A stretch of DNA of 23,108 nt from Pseudomonadota bacterium. GTDB lineage: Bacteria; Myxococcota; Myxococcia; Myxococcales; Anaeromyxobacteraceae. The notes under the pieces were generated by a model, which searched no databases, was not told the origin of the DNA, and worked only from the letters and a program-made list of their open reading frames with translations. The stretch is taken from the NCBI GenBank assembly GCA_023411405.1, contig JAEYOU010000480.1, positions 1 to 23,108 on the forward strand, in the 5' to 3' direction. Shown here one piece after another: positions 1-7,679 of this stretch. The stretch's first letter is position 1; each line of letters begins with the position of its first letter. Position numbers and translations under genes: made by a program.

Positions 1-57
1 GCGGCGGCGTTCGTCGAGATCGCGCGGGCGGCGCTGGGGGGCGCGGCGGCGCCCTGA
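1..57 (+). CDS. C-terminal end of an unidentified upstream gene (partial)
   Basis: Frame 1 is open from the window edge to a TGA at 55-57 and reads AAAFVEIARAALGGAAAP. An Ala-rich amphipathic helix followed by a short tail is a common protein C-terminus in GC-rich genomes. The start and nearly all of the gene lie outside the window, so no function can be given. It would sit about 54 bp upstream of the metallo-hydrolase on the same strand. It could also be a chance open frame, because stops are rare at this GC content. Confidence 0.45.
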   Translation, partial: AAAFVEIARAALGGAAAP

Positions 58-111
58 CGGCGCTGCGCCCGGCGCGGCCCGTGGGCAAGGTTCCGGCGGG
101 GGGACTCTCCG

Positions 112-1044
112 ATGCCGAACCGCAGCACCCTCATGCTCGCGCCCGGCGCGGACGTGCCGCCGGAGGGCGGCTCGATCCTCTTCATCGGCACCGCGACCGT
201 GCTCGTGCAGCTCGGGCCGTTCACGCTCCTCACCGATCCGAACTTCCTCCACGCCGGCGACCACGCGCACCTCGGGTACGGGCTCACCTCGAAGCGGCTG
301 ACCGACCCCGCCGTGGAGATCGACGCTCTCCCGCCCCTCGACGCCTGCGTGCTGTCGCACCTCCACGGCGACCACTGGGACCGGGTGGCGACCGCCCGGC
401 TGCCGAAGGGGCTGCCCGTGCTCACCACGCCGGCCGCGGCGCGGACGCTGCGGCGGCGCGGCTTCCGCGAGGCGCGCGCGCTCGATCCGTGGGACGAGAT
501 CACCCTCCGCCGCGGCCGCTCGTGGCTCCGGATCACCGCCGTCCCGGCCCGCCACGGTCCGCCGCTCGTGCACGCCGCGCTCCCCTCGGTCATCGGCACG
601 GTCTGGGAGGTCGGCCACGGAGCGGGGCCGGTCCGGTTCCGCCTGTACGTCTCGGGCGACACGCTCCTGCACGATCGGCTCGCGGAGATCCCGCGGCGCT
701 TCCCGCACCTGGACGTCGGCCTCTTCCACCTGGGCGGGACGCGCGTGCTCGGGCTCCTCGTGACCATGGACGCGGCGCAGGGGCTCCGGGCCGTCCGGCT
801 CGTCGCGCCCGACCTCGCGGTGCCGATCCACTACGACGACTACACGGTCTTCAAGTCGCCGATCGAGGACTTCGCGCGCGCCGTGAAGGAGGCCGGCCTC
901 ATGGATCGGGTCCACTTCATCGCCCGCGGCGAGCGGCTCCCGCTCCGGTTCGGGGACGTCGCCCGCTCGATCGAGGCCGCCCGCGCCGGGGGCGCCCCGG
1001 CGTGGCCGCCGGAGGCGGAGCCGCGGCCGGACGAGCCGCACTGA
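112..1044 (+). CDS. Metallo-beta-lactamase-fold hydrolase, UlaG-like
   Basis: 310-residue protein of the metallo-beta-lactamase superfamily, the UlaG-like branch (L-ascorbate-6-phosphate lactonase and NAPE-PLD relatives). The metal-binding motif SHLHGDHWD is at residues 82-90 (H83, H85, D87, H88). Further likely ligands are H148 (PARHGPP), D183 (YVSGDT) and H240 (VPIHYDD), so the dinuclear site looks complete and the enzyme is probably active. The N-terminal GTATVLVQ and LTDPN strands are typical of the fold. No signal peptide is seen, so it is probably cytoplasmic. The ATG at 112 follows a G-rich stretch (GGGGGGA) that can serve as ribosome binding site. The substrate cannot be read from sequence. 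It converges on nuoN of the minus strand with one base between the stop codons, and nothing links it functionally to complex I. Confidence 0.85.
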   Translation: MPNRSTLMLAPGADVPPEGGSILFIGTATVLVQLGPFTLLTDPNFLHAGDHAHLGYGLTSKRLTDPAVEIDALPPLDACVLSHLHGDHWDRVATARLPKGLPVLTTPAAARTLRRRGFREARALDPWDEITLRRGRSWLRITAVPARHGPPLVHAALPSVIGTVWEVGHGAGPVRFRLYVSGDTLLHDRLAEIPRRFPHLDVGLFHLGGTRVLGLLVTMDAAQGLRAVRLVAPDLAVPIHYDDYTVFKSPIEDFARAVKEAGLMDRVHFIARGERLPLRFGDVARSIEAARAGGAPAWPPEAEPRPDEPH

Positions 1045-1045
1045 C

Positions 1046-2578
1046 TCAGCCCGGGAACAGCGCCCGGACGCCCTGCGCCGCGGCGATGAGCGGCTGCGGG
1101 AGCACGCCGGCCACGATCACCAGCACGGCGAAGGTCCCCGCGATGAGCTCGTAGCCGAGGGCGCGCGGGAGCGGCGCGGGATCGGGCACGGCCGGGGGAT
1201 CGAGGAACATCGCCCGGATGATCCGCGCGTAGTAGTAGAGCGACACGGCGGTGTTGAGGGCCGCGACGACGAGCAGCACCGCGTACCAGCCGCCGCCCGC
1301 CCCGTCGACGCGCTCCCAGACGGCGGTGAAGAGGTACCACTTGCCGATGAACCCGGCGAACGGGGGGAGCCCGGTCAGCGAGAGCAGGAAGACGGTGAAG
1401 GCGATCGCGGAGATCGGCTGCCGCCGCACGAGGCCGCGGTAGTCGAGGATCGACTCCGAGCCGGTGGCGGCCGCGACGCGCATCACCACCACGAACGCCC
1501 CGAGGTTCATCACCAGGTAGACGGCGAGGTAGATGAGCACGCTCTGGAGCCCGGCGAGCGACGCGGCGGCGAGGCCCATCAGCGTGTAGCCGGCGTGGGC
1601 GATGGAGGAGTACGCGAGGAGCCGCTTCAGGTTTGTCTGGACGATGGCGACCAGGTTCCCGAGGGTCATCGTGACGGCGGCCACGATGCCGAGGACCGCG
1701 GGCCAGGGCACCGCGGCCAGCGACGCGCCGCCTTGCGGGAACACCTCGAGGAAGAACCGGAGGGCGAGCGCGAACCCCGCCGCCTTCGGGCCGACCGACA
1801 GGAACGCGGTGAACGGCGTGGGGGCGCCCTCGTACACGTCCGGGCACCACATGTGGAACGGGACCGCCGCGACCTTGTAGCCGATGCCCGCCGCGACGAA
1901 GGCGAGGCCGGCGACGACCGCGAGCCGGCCGCCGGCGAGCTCCGGGCCGGTCCCCTGGAGCGCGCGGGCGAGGGCCTGCCCGAGCTCGGAGAAGGAGAAG
2001 GTCCCGGCGAGGCCGTACAGGTAGCTCATCCCGAACAGCATCACGCCGGAGGCGACGCCGCCGTAGATGACGTACTTGAGCGCCGCCTCGGTGGCGCGGC
2101 GGTCGGCGCGCCGGAAGCCGGCGAGCACGTAGCTCGTCATCGAGACGAGCTCGAGGGCGAGGTACATCATGAGGAGGTCGGTCGCGCTCGCCATGAGGAA
2201 CATGCCGAGCACGATCGCGGTGAGGAGCGCATAGAACTCGCCCCGCCGCGCGGGCGCGAGCTCGCTGCCGAGCGCGGTGACGAGGACGGTGACCGCGCCC
2301 GCCCCGAGGAAGAGCCACTTGAAGAACGTGGCGAGCGCGTCGCTCGCGATCATCCCGTTGAAGAGCGTCCGCGGCGCGTCCGGCTGGAGGGCGAGCAGCG
2401 CCGCGGCGGCCCCGAGCACGGCGAGCGCCGCGGCGGTGAGGCGCGCGGAGCGGGTCGGGCTCCGGCGCCAGACGAGGTCGAGCACCAGGAGGACGACCAC
2501 GCCGGCGGTGAGCGCCAGCTCCGGGCGGAACCAGGCCAGGGACTCGAGGTTGGACTGGATGAGCGGGGTGAGGTCCAT
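1046..2578 (-). CDS. nuoN: NADH-quinone oxidoreductase subunit N (operon 1)
   Basis: 510-residue antiporter-like subunit of the complex I membrane arm, one of three Mrp-type proton channels. The channel residues of the family are in place: a Glu in YLALELVSM (E143), a Lys in GIGYKVAAVPFHMW (K235) and a Lys in SVGPKAAGF (K265). A second half follows with NLKRLLAYSSIAHAGY and TGLPPFAGFIGKWYLF. Length is close to E. coli NuoN (about 485). Hydrophobic segments span the whole chain. It is the last gene of operon 1, 67 bp after nuoM. No hairpin terminator lies between it and the convergent hydrolase, so transcripts from either side may run into the other gene. The ATG at 2578 begins MDLTPLIQSNLE, a normal NuoN start. 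Confidence 0.97.
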   Translation of the reverse strand: MDLTPLIQSNLESLAWFRPELALTAGVVVLLVLDLVWRRSPTRSARLTAAALAVLGAAAALLALQPDAPRTLFNGMIASDALATFFKWLFLGAGAVTVLVTALGSELAPARRGEFYALLTAIVLGMFLMASATDLLMMYLALELVSMTSYVLAGFRRADRRATEAALKYVIYGGVASGVMLFGMSYLYGLAGTFSFSELGQALARALQGTGPELAGGRLAVVAGLAFVAAGIGYKVAAVPFHMWCPDVYEGAPTPFTAFLSVGPKAAGFALALRFFLEVFPQGGASLAAVPWPAVLGIVAAVTMTLGNLVAIVQTNLKRLLAYSSIAHAGYTLMGLAAASLAGLQSVLIYLAVYLVMNLGAFVVVMRVAAATGSESILDYRGLVRRQPISAIAFTVFLLSLTGLPPFAGFIGKWYLFTAVWERVDGAGGGWYAVLLVVAALNTAVSLYYYARIIRAMFLDPPAVPDPAPLPRALGYELIAGTFAVLVIVAGVLPQPLIAAAQGVRALFPG

Positions 2579-2645
2579 GTGGGTTCCAGCGCCTGGCTAC
2601 GGAGGGAGGTCGAAGGCGGGCTCGGGGGCGAGGCTCGTTCGGCGA

Positions 2646-4298
2646 TCAGAGCGGCGTCAGGCCCTTGATCAGCTCCTGCAGCGTCGGGGCGATGTGGCCC
2701 AGGACGGCCTGAGGATAGAACCCGAGCACGATCACCATCGCGCCCAGCGGGTAGAGGCTGATGCGCTCGCGCCAGTTGAGGTCGGGGTAGCCCTGGTACG
2801 CCGGGTTGAGCTTGCCCAGGAACATGCGGTGGATGGCCCAGAGGTAGTACGCGGCGGTGAGGACGACGCTCAGCGCGGCGAGGACCACGTAGCTCGTGTA
2901 GACCGGGAACGCGCCGGCGAAGACCGTGAACTCGGAGATGAAGCCGGCGAGCCCGGGCAGGCCGAGCGAGGCGAAGAAGGCGAGGCCCATGATCGCCGAG
3001 TACTCGGGGAGCGCCTGGGCGAGGCCCCCGAACCGCTCGATCTCCCGGTGGTGGGCGCGGTCGTAGATGACGCCGGCCACGAGGAAGAGCATCGGGCTGA
3101 TGAGCCCGTGGGTGAACATGTTGAGGACGGCGCCGTTGATGCCCTGGGGCGTCATCGCGGCCATCCCGAGCAGCGTGAACCCCATGTGCGAGACGGACGA
3201 GTAGGCGATGAGCTTCTTGAGGTCCTTCTGCGCGAGGCAGACGAAGGCGGCGTAGACGATGTTCACGACGCCGAACGCGGCGATCGCCCCGGCCGCCCAC
3301 TCGGTCGCCTCGCGGAGGAGCGGGTAGTTGAACCGGAGGATCCCGTACGGGCCCATCTTGAGGAGCACGCCCGCGAGGATGACGGAGATGGGCGTCGGCG
3401 CCTCGACGTGCGCGTCGGGCAGCCAGGTGTGGAAGGGGAACATCGGGATCTTGATCGCGAACCCGATGAACAGGGCGACGAAGGCGAGCTTGGCGAAGCT
3501 CATCCCGAGGATCGGCGCGGCGCCGTCGAACTGGCCGGCGGCCCCCTGCTTCGCGAGCTCGACCAGGTTGAAGGTGTGGTTCACCGAGAGGGTGCCGTCG
3601 GCGAGCGGCGCCGGGAGGCTGTTGTAGTAGATGCCGATGATGGCGAGCAGCATCAGCACCGAGCCGGCGAGCGTGTAGAGGAAGAACTTGATCGCCGCGT
3701 ACTCCTTGCGCGGCCCGCCCCAGATGCCGATGAGGAAGTACATCGGCAGGAGCATCACCTCCCAGAACACGTAGAACAGGAACATGTCGAGGGCGACGAA
3801 GGTGCCCATCATGCCGGTCTGGAGGAGGAGCAGGAGGCCGAGGTAGCCCGGGACCATGCGGACCGAGAAGTGCTTCGGGTGCGCGTGGCCGTCGGCGTGG
3901 CCGTCCTCGACCATGCCCGCCATCTGCGCGGCGCGGGCGCCGGACCACCACGGCATGGAGGCGATGGTCGCGACGAAGGAGATGATCCCGGTGAGGAGGA
4001 CCATCGAGATCGAGAGGCCGTCGACGCCCAGGTGGTACTCGATGTTGAACGACCGGATCCAGGTGAACCGGTGCACGAGCTGCATGCCCGTGCTGCCCCG
4101 ATCGAAGCGCACCCAGGCGTCGATCGCCGCGAGGAGCGAGACGGCGCTCGCGACGAGCGCCACGGCGCGGGCGCCGTCGTCCGCGAACCGCTTCGGGAGG
4201 CGGAGCAGCGCGCGGAGCGAGACGAGGACCAGGATCACCGCCGCGCCGAGGAGCGGGACGAAGGTGGCCCAGGTGAGGACGGTTTCTCTGGGGAACAT
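2646..4298 (-). CDS. nuoM: NADH-quinone oxidoreductase subunit M (operon 1)
   Basis: 550-residue antiporter-like membrane subunit. Family residues are visible: Glu in YVFWEVMLLPMYFLIG (E180), Lys in IGFAIKIPMFPFHTWLPDAH (K283) and Lys in GVLLKMGPYG (K314). The second channel half contains LKKLIAYSSVSHMGF and SLGLPGLAGFISEF. An extra hydrophilic loop at about residues 117-148 is His- and acid-rich (EDGHADGHAHPKH), which is longer than in E. coli NuoM (509 residues). The ATG at 4298 is preceded by GAGG at a good distance, and only 11 bp separate it from the nuoL stop. The same frame stays open far upstream because stops are rare, but similarity to NuoM starts at MFPRETVLTW. Confidence 0.97.
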   Translation of the reverse strand: MFPRETVLTWATFVPLLGAAVILVLVSLRALLRLPKRFADDGARAVALVASAVSLLAAIDAWVRFDRGSTGMQLVHRFTWIRSFNIEYHLGVDGLSISMVLLTGIISFVATIASMPWWSGARAAQMAGMVEDGHADGHAHPKHFSVRMVPGYLGLLLLLQTGMMGTFVALDMFLFYVFWEVMLLPMYFLIGIWGGPRKEYAAIKFFLYTLAGSVLMLLAIIGIYYNSLPAPLADGTLSVNHTFNLVELAKQGAAGQFDGAAPILGMSFAKLAFVALFIGFAIKIPMFPFHTWLPDAHVEAPTPISVILAGVLLKMGPYGILRFNYPLLREATEWAAGAIAAFGVVNIVYAAFVCLAQKDLKKLIAYSSVSHMGFTLLGMAAMTPQGINGAVLNMFTHGLISPMLFLVAGVIYDRAHHREIERFGGLAQALPEYSAIMGLAFFASLGLPGLAGFISEFTVFAGAFPVYTSYVVLAALSVVLTAAYYLWAIHRMFLGKLNPAYQGYPDLNWRERISLYPLGAMVIVLGFYPQAVLGHIAPTLQELIKGLTPL

Positions 4299-4309
4299 GT
4301 CGGGCCTCG

Positions 4310-6589
4310 CTACTGGAGGAGGAAGTTGAGGAGGACGACCACGAGCGCGCCGCCGAGCGCGCCGTAGAGGTAGGTCTGGACGCGCCCGGTCTGGAGCCGC
4401 CGGAGCGCGCCCCCCGCGCCGCGGGTCAGGTTCGCGACCCCGTTGACCGCCCAGTCGACGCCGTAGCGGTCGATGACGTCGCTGATCGCGGACGCGAACC
4501 GGGCGAGCGCGCCGACGAGGTTCACGAGCCCGTCGACGAGGTGGGCGTCGAACCAGGCGAGCAGCGCCGCGAGCCGCGCGACGGGACGGACCACGGCGAA
4601 CGCGTACAGCTCGTCCACGTAGTACTTGTCGTGGACCACCGTCCAGGCGCGCGTGAACCGCGCCTTGAGCCGCGCAGGCACCTCGCTGCGGCCGTCCCTG
4701 TAGAGGGCGCGCGCCGCGAGCCAGCCGGCGAAGGCGGCCGCGACGCCGAGCCCCTGGAAGAGCCACTCGAGGGCGTGGTCGGTCTCGCGGAACCGGAAGA
4801 GCTCCATCGCCGGCGCCAGGACTGGCTCGAGCCAGCGCTCGAAGAGCGGCTCGTGGTGCGTCCAGAGCGCGGGCAGGCCGAGGAAGAGCGTGAGGACCGA
4901 GCCGGCGGCGAGGACCGCGAGGACGGAGGTGACGGTCCAAGGCGACTCGTGCGGCGTGTGGCCATGTCCCCCGTGCCCGTGCCCGTGCCCGTGCCCGGCA
5001 TCGGCGCCCCCGCCTCCCCGATACGTCCCGCTGAACGTCATGTAGTACGACCGGTACATGTAGAACGCGGTGCCGGTCGCGGTGAGGAGCCCCAGCGCCC
5101 AGATCGCCGGGCCGAGCCACGGCACCGGGGCGCCGAACAGCGCGAGGTGGTCGCTCGTGAACGCCTTCCAGAGGATCTCGTCCTTCGAGAAGAAGCCGTT
5201 CGCGATCGGGAAGCCGGCGATGGCGATGCAGGCGACGAGGTACGCCCAGCGGGTCCAGGGCATGTGCCTCGCGAGCCCGCCCATCTTCCGCATGTCCTGC
5301 TCGTGGTGGCAGCCGAGGATGACCGAGCCGGCGGCGAGGAACAGCGTCGCCTTGAAGAAGGCGTGGGTGACGAGGTGGTAGGTCCCGGCCCAGTACGCGC
5401 CGACGCCCACGCCGATGAACATGAAGCCGAGCTGCGAGACGGTCGAGTAGGCGAGGACCTTCTTGATGTCGTACTGGAAGAAGCCGATCGTGGCCGCGAA
5501 GGCGGCCGTGAGCGCGCCCACGAGCGCCACCCAGCCCATCGCGCTCGGCGAGAGCGCGAACAGGAACGAGAGCCGGGCCACCATGTAGACGCCGGCCGTG
5601 ACCATGGTGGCGGCGTGGATGAGGGCGGAGACCGGCGTCGGACCGGCCATGGCGTCGGGCAGCCAGACGTACAGCGGGAGCTGCGCGCTCTTCCCCATCG
5701 CGCCGATGAACAGCAGGAACGCGACCAGCGCGAGCACCGGGACGCCCCAGAGCGTCATGCCGGCGAGGCGCTCCCGGACGCCCGTCTCCTCGATCGTGAG
5801 CTGATCGCGGAGCTCGCGGAACGCGAGGGTCGGGCCGACCTTCACGCCGGCGACGGCGGTCGCCGCGGCCGCCGCGTCCCCGTCGAGCGTCCGGAGCTCC
5901 GCGACGGGCTGGTAGTCGGTCGCGCGCAGGCCGCCGCCCCCGGGCCGCGGCGCCCAGGCGCCGCCGAGGGCCCAGAAGAGGACCAGGATCCCGAGCAGGA
6001 ACCCGAAGTCGCCGATCCGGTTCACCACGAAGGCCTTCATGCCGGCCTTCGCCTTCTCGGGGTCGGTGTACCAGAAGGCGATGAGCAGGTACGACGCGAG
6101 GCCCACGCCCTCCCAGCCGAAGAACATCACCGCGAGGTTGTCGCCCATCACCAGGAGCAACATCGCGAAGACGAACAGGTTCAGGTAGGAGAAGAACCGC
6201 CAGTACGAGGGCTCCTCCGCCATGTACCCGACGGAGAAGAGGTGGATGAGCGAGCCGATCCCGGTGATCACCAGGACGAGCGTCATCGAGAGCGGGTCGA
6301 GCGCGAAGGCGAGGTCGACCGAGAGCCGCCCGATGGTGAAGACGTTCCACAGCGCCTGGTGCAGCAGCCGGTCCTCCGCGGGCAGCCCCAGCAGCTCCAC
6401 GAAGCAGGCCAGCGCCACGAAGAACGAGGCCGCCACCGCGGCGATGGCGATGGCGTGGACCACCCGCCTCCCGAACGCCCTCTGCAGCTTCGCGCCCAGC
6501 AGGACGTTCACGACGAACCCGGCGAGCGGCAGGGCCGGGATGAGCCAGAGCAGGCGCGCTGCCTGCGGCGCGGCGACGGCGTGTTCCAT
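4310..6589 (-). CDS. nuoL: NADH-quinone oxidoreductase subunit L (operon 1)
   Basis: 759-residue distal antiporter subunit, longer than E. coli NuoL (613). Channel residues are present: Glu in FFGWEGVGLASYLL (E160), Lys in AMGKSAQLPLYVWLPDAM (K300), Lys pair in DIKKVLAYSTVSQ (376-377), Lys in HAFFKATLFL (K413) and Lys in NGFFSKDEIL (K469). Two insertions explain the length: a hydrophilic stretch at about 210-285 before the K300 helix, and a His-rich loop at 532-547 (GHGHGHGHGGHGHTPH). The C-terminal part holds the long amphipathic lateral helix region and a final membrane segment (LVVVLLNFLL). I chose ATG 6589 because AGGGAG sits five bases upstream. A GTG at 6595 overlapping the nuoK stop is possible but would overlap that binding site. 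Confidence 0.96.
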   Translation of the reverse strand: MEHAVAAPQAARLLWLIPALPLAGFVVNVLLGAKLQRAFGRRVVHAIAIAAVAASFFVALACFVELLGLPAEDRLLHQALWNVFTIGRLSVDLAFALDPLSMTLVLVITGIGSLIHLFSVGYMAEEPSYWRFFSYLNLFVFAMLLLVMGDNLAVMFFGWEGVGLASYLLIAFWYTDPEKAKAGMKAFVVNRIGDFGFLLGILVLFWALGGAWAPRPGGGGLRATDYQPVAELRTLDGDAAAAATAVAGVKVGPTLAFRELRDQLTIEETGVRERLAGMTLWGVPVLALVAFLLFIGAMGKSAQLPLYVWLPDAMAGPTPVSALIHAATMVTAGVYMVARLSFLFALSPSAMGWVALVGALTAAFAATIGFFQYDIKKVLAYSTVSQLGFMFIGVGVGAYWAGTYHLVTHAFFKATLFLAAGSVILGCHHEQDMRKMGGLARHMPWTRWAYLVACIAIAGFPIANGFFSKDEILWKAFTSDHLALFGAPVPWLGPAIWALGLLTATGTAFYMYRSYYMTFSGTYRGGGGADAGHGHGHGHGGHGHTPHESPWTVTSVLAVLAAGSVLTLFLGLPALWTHHEPLFERWLEPVLAPAMELFRFRETDHALEWLFQGLGVAAAFAGWLAARALYRDGRSEVPARLKARFTRAWTVVHDKYYVDELYAFAVVRPVARLAALLAWFDAHLVDGLVNLVGALARFASAISDVIDRYGVDWAVNGVANLTRGAGGALRRLQTGRVQTYLYGALGGALVVVLLNFLLQ
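4971..4994 (+). repeat. Hexanucleotide microsatellite in nuoL, (CCGTGC)x4
   Basis: Four perfect tandem copies of CCGTGC lie inside nuoL. Read on the coding strand they give alternating Gly-His codons in the His-rich loop. Because the unit is six bases, copy-number slippage changes the protein by two residues at a time and keeps the frame. Confidence 0.85.
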
Positions 6590-6591
6590 GC

Positions 6592-6900
6592 TCACTCCCT
6601 GAGGAGGTCCGCCTGGCGGACGTCGATGCTCTTCGAGGTCTGGAAGAGGGCCAGCACGATGGCGAGCCCGACCGCCGCCTCGGCGGCGGCGAGCACGATG
6701 ACGAAGAGGGCGAAGACGTGTCCGCCCACCGCGCCGTCGCCGAACCGCTCGAAGGCCACGAAGTTCACGTTGGCGCCGTTCAGGATGAGCTCGACGCCCA
6801 TGAGGACGCCGACGGCGTTGCGGCGGGTGGAGACGGTGACGAGCCCCAGCGAGAAGAGCAGGGCGCCCACCACGAGGTAGTGAGCCAGGGTGATCGTCAT
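6592..6900 (-). CDS. nuoK: NADH-quinone oxidoreductase subunit K (operon 1)
   Basis: 102-residue, three-helix membrane subunit with the usual family length. The two conserved membrane glutamates are present: E37 in VLMGVELILNGANVNF and E74 in VLAAAEAAVGLAI, corresponding to E. coli E36 and E72 on the central proton path. The ATG at 6900 is preceded by AGGAA nine bases upstream. Its stop lies just after the preferred nuoL binding site. It is unusual in being preceded by a 149-bp gap after nuoJ that holds two copies of a dispersed repeat and a second copy of its own first ten codons. Confidence 0.96.
   Translation of the reverse strand: MTITLAHYLVVGALLFSLGLVTVSTRRNAVGVLMGVELILNGANVNFVAFERFGDGAVGGHVFALFVIVLAAAEAAVGLAIVLALFQTSKSIDVRQADLLRE
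6595..6600 (-). promoter_or_regulatory. Ribosome binding site deciding the nuoL start
   Basis: AGGGAG on the minus strand lies within the last codons of nuoK and is separated by TGAGC from the ATG at 6589. This spacing favours the ATG over the GTG at 6595, whose first base is part of the AGGGAG itself. Confidence 0.6.
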
Positions 6901-6992
6901 GGCGTGGAGTTCCTGCGGCGAAGGGGCCGGTGGGGCCGCTCCCCCTGAGCCTGTCGAAGGGCCACCAGGTAGTGCGCGAGCGTGATGGTCAT
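6897..6992 (-). pseudogene. Duplicated nuoK 5' fragment (31-codon frame)
   Basis: A frame starting at ATG 6992 reads MTITLAHYLV, identical to the first ten residues of NuoK, then runs into the dispersed repeat and on to a TGA that overlaps the real nuoK start as ATGA. Between the two ten-codon copies five third positions differ and no amino acid differs. No good ribosome binding site is seen before this copy (upstream sequence CGACCCACGTCC), unlike the real start. It is most likely a duplication remnant. A role as a short leader coupled to nuoK translation is possible but unsupported beyond the overlap. Confidence 0.7.
6934..6962 (-). repeat. Dispersed intergenic repeat, copy 2 (upstream of nuoK)
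   Basis: On the minus strand it begins GCCCTTCGACAGGCTCAGGG and continues GGAGCGGCC. It differs from the copy at 7022-7050 at one of 29 positions. It lies between the partial and the real nuoK start. Confidence 0.75.
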
Positions 6993-7021
6993 GGACGTGG
7001 GTCGACGAGGGCGAGGAGTGC

Positions 7022-7050
7022 GGCCGCTCACCCTGAGCCTGTCGAAGGGC
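7022..7050 (-). repeat. Dispersed intergenic repeat, copy 1 (after nuoJ)
   Basis: On the minus strand it begins GCCCTTCGACAGGCTCAGGG and continues TGAGCGGCC. Its first base is the last base of the nuoJ stop codon. Related copies occur at 6934-6962, 19523-19546 and 22760-22789. Confidence 0.75.
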
Positions 7051-7679
7051 TAGTCGGCCTTGATCTCCTTGCGCGCGATGACGACCGCGCCGACGAGCGT
7101 GGCGAGGAGGACGAGCGAGGCGACCTCGAAGGGCAGGAGCCAGCGGGTGAGGAGGGCGTCGCCGATCGCGGCGGTGGTCGGCGCCATCGGACCCGGCGAC
7201 CGGGCCCGCCACGGGGCGAGGAGCGCGACCGCGACCAGGACCGGCGCCATGGCGATGAAGAGGAGGAGCCCGCCGAACAGGCCGAAGGATCGGTTCGAGA
7301 CGTTCACCTCGGTGATCTTGTTGGTGAGCATCACCGCGAAGAGCACGAGCACCATCACGCCGCCCACGTACACGAGGAGCTGGACGACGGCGACGAAGTC
7401 GGCGGAGAGGAGCACGTAGAGGGCGCCCGCCCCGAGCAGCGAGAAGAGCAGGCCGACCGCGCTGTAGAGGATGTTCCGGGCGAAGGCGACGAAGGCCGCG
7501 CCGCCGAGCGTGACCGCGGCGACCCCGTAGAACGCGCCCGCGGCGAAGCCGCCCTGGCCGGGCCGCGGGGCGGCGGCGGCGCCGTCCATCGCGGGGACGA
7601 TGGCCACCGCGGCGACCGCGACGACGAACAGCACCACGAGCAGCGAGGCGGCGGCCCAGACGACGAGTCTGCGGGTCAC
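7050..7679 (-). CDS. nuoJ: NADH-quinone oxidoreductase subunit J (operon 1)
   Basis: 209-residue membrane subunit with about five hydrophobic helices. The family hallmark is LLVYVGGVMVLVLFAVML at about 101-118, which includes the conserved Tyr (Y104) and the Gly pair of the third helix, where complex I shows a pi-bulge linked to coupling. NILYSAVGLLFSLLG at 69-83 is also typical. A loop of about 20 residues rich in Ala, Pro and Gly (31-50) follows the first helix. Start is GTG at 7679, overlapping the nuoI stop as GTGA, which implies coupled translation. Confidence 0.96.
   Translation of the reverse strand: MTRRLVVWAAASLLVVLFVVAVAAVAIVPAMDGAAAAPRPGQGGFAAGAFYGVAAVTLGGAAFVAFARNILYSAVGLLFSLLGAGALYVLLSADFVAVVQLLVYVGGVMVLVLFAVMLTNKITEVNVSNRSFGLFGGLLLFIAMAPVLVAVALLAPWRARSPGPMAPTTAAIGDALLTRWLLPFEVASLVLLATLVGAVVIARKEIKAD

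Larger units (their letters stand above)
6871..7050 (-). repeat. Imperfect tandem duplication, units 88 and 92 bp
   Basis: Unit A (7050 down to 6963) and unit B (6962 down to 6871) share the same order: a 29-bp dispersed repeat with one mismatch, a variable spacer of about 30 bp, the motif CCACG(T)CCATGAC, and ten NuoK codons. The spacers differ and unit B is 4 bp longer. Unit B carries the functional nuoK start; unit A ends where the next dispersed repeat begins. Confidence 0.75.

Noticed and set aside
81..1154. 357-codon frame overlapping the metallo-hydrolase in another frame
   Set aside because: Its Arg/Pro-rich translation has no motifs, while the frame from 112 has a complete metal site.
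2579..2645. Dispersed repeat in the nuoM-nuoN gap (GGTCGAAGGCGGGCTCGG)
   Set aside because: Only short pieces resemble the repeat, and the order of matching parts is broken; this is within chance in GC-rich DNA.
1595..4367. Long plus-strand frames opposite nuoN and nuoM, rich in Glu, Arg, His and Asp
   Set aside because: They are antisense shadows of conserved nuo genes, with biased composition and no domain.
2646..6350. Open frame of 1234 codons on the minus strand, apparently a giant protein
   Set aside because: Only the last 550 codons match a family (NuoM, start at 4298). The rest is a shifted frame through nuoL that stays open because stops are rare at this GC content; its composition is Arg/Pro/His-rich, typical of a shadow frame.
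6593..6595. GTG start for nuoL overlapping the nuoK stop
   Set aside because: It overlaps the AGGGAG ribosome binding site; the ATG six bases further has correct spacing. It remains possible but less likely.
6592..7212. Longer nuoK frame starting at 7212
   Set aside because: The upstream part is the antisense-like reading of the nuoJ end and the repeats. NuoK similarity, family length and binding site all begin at ATG 6900.
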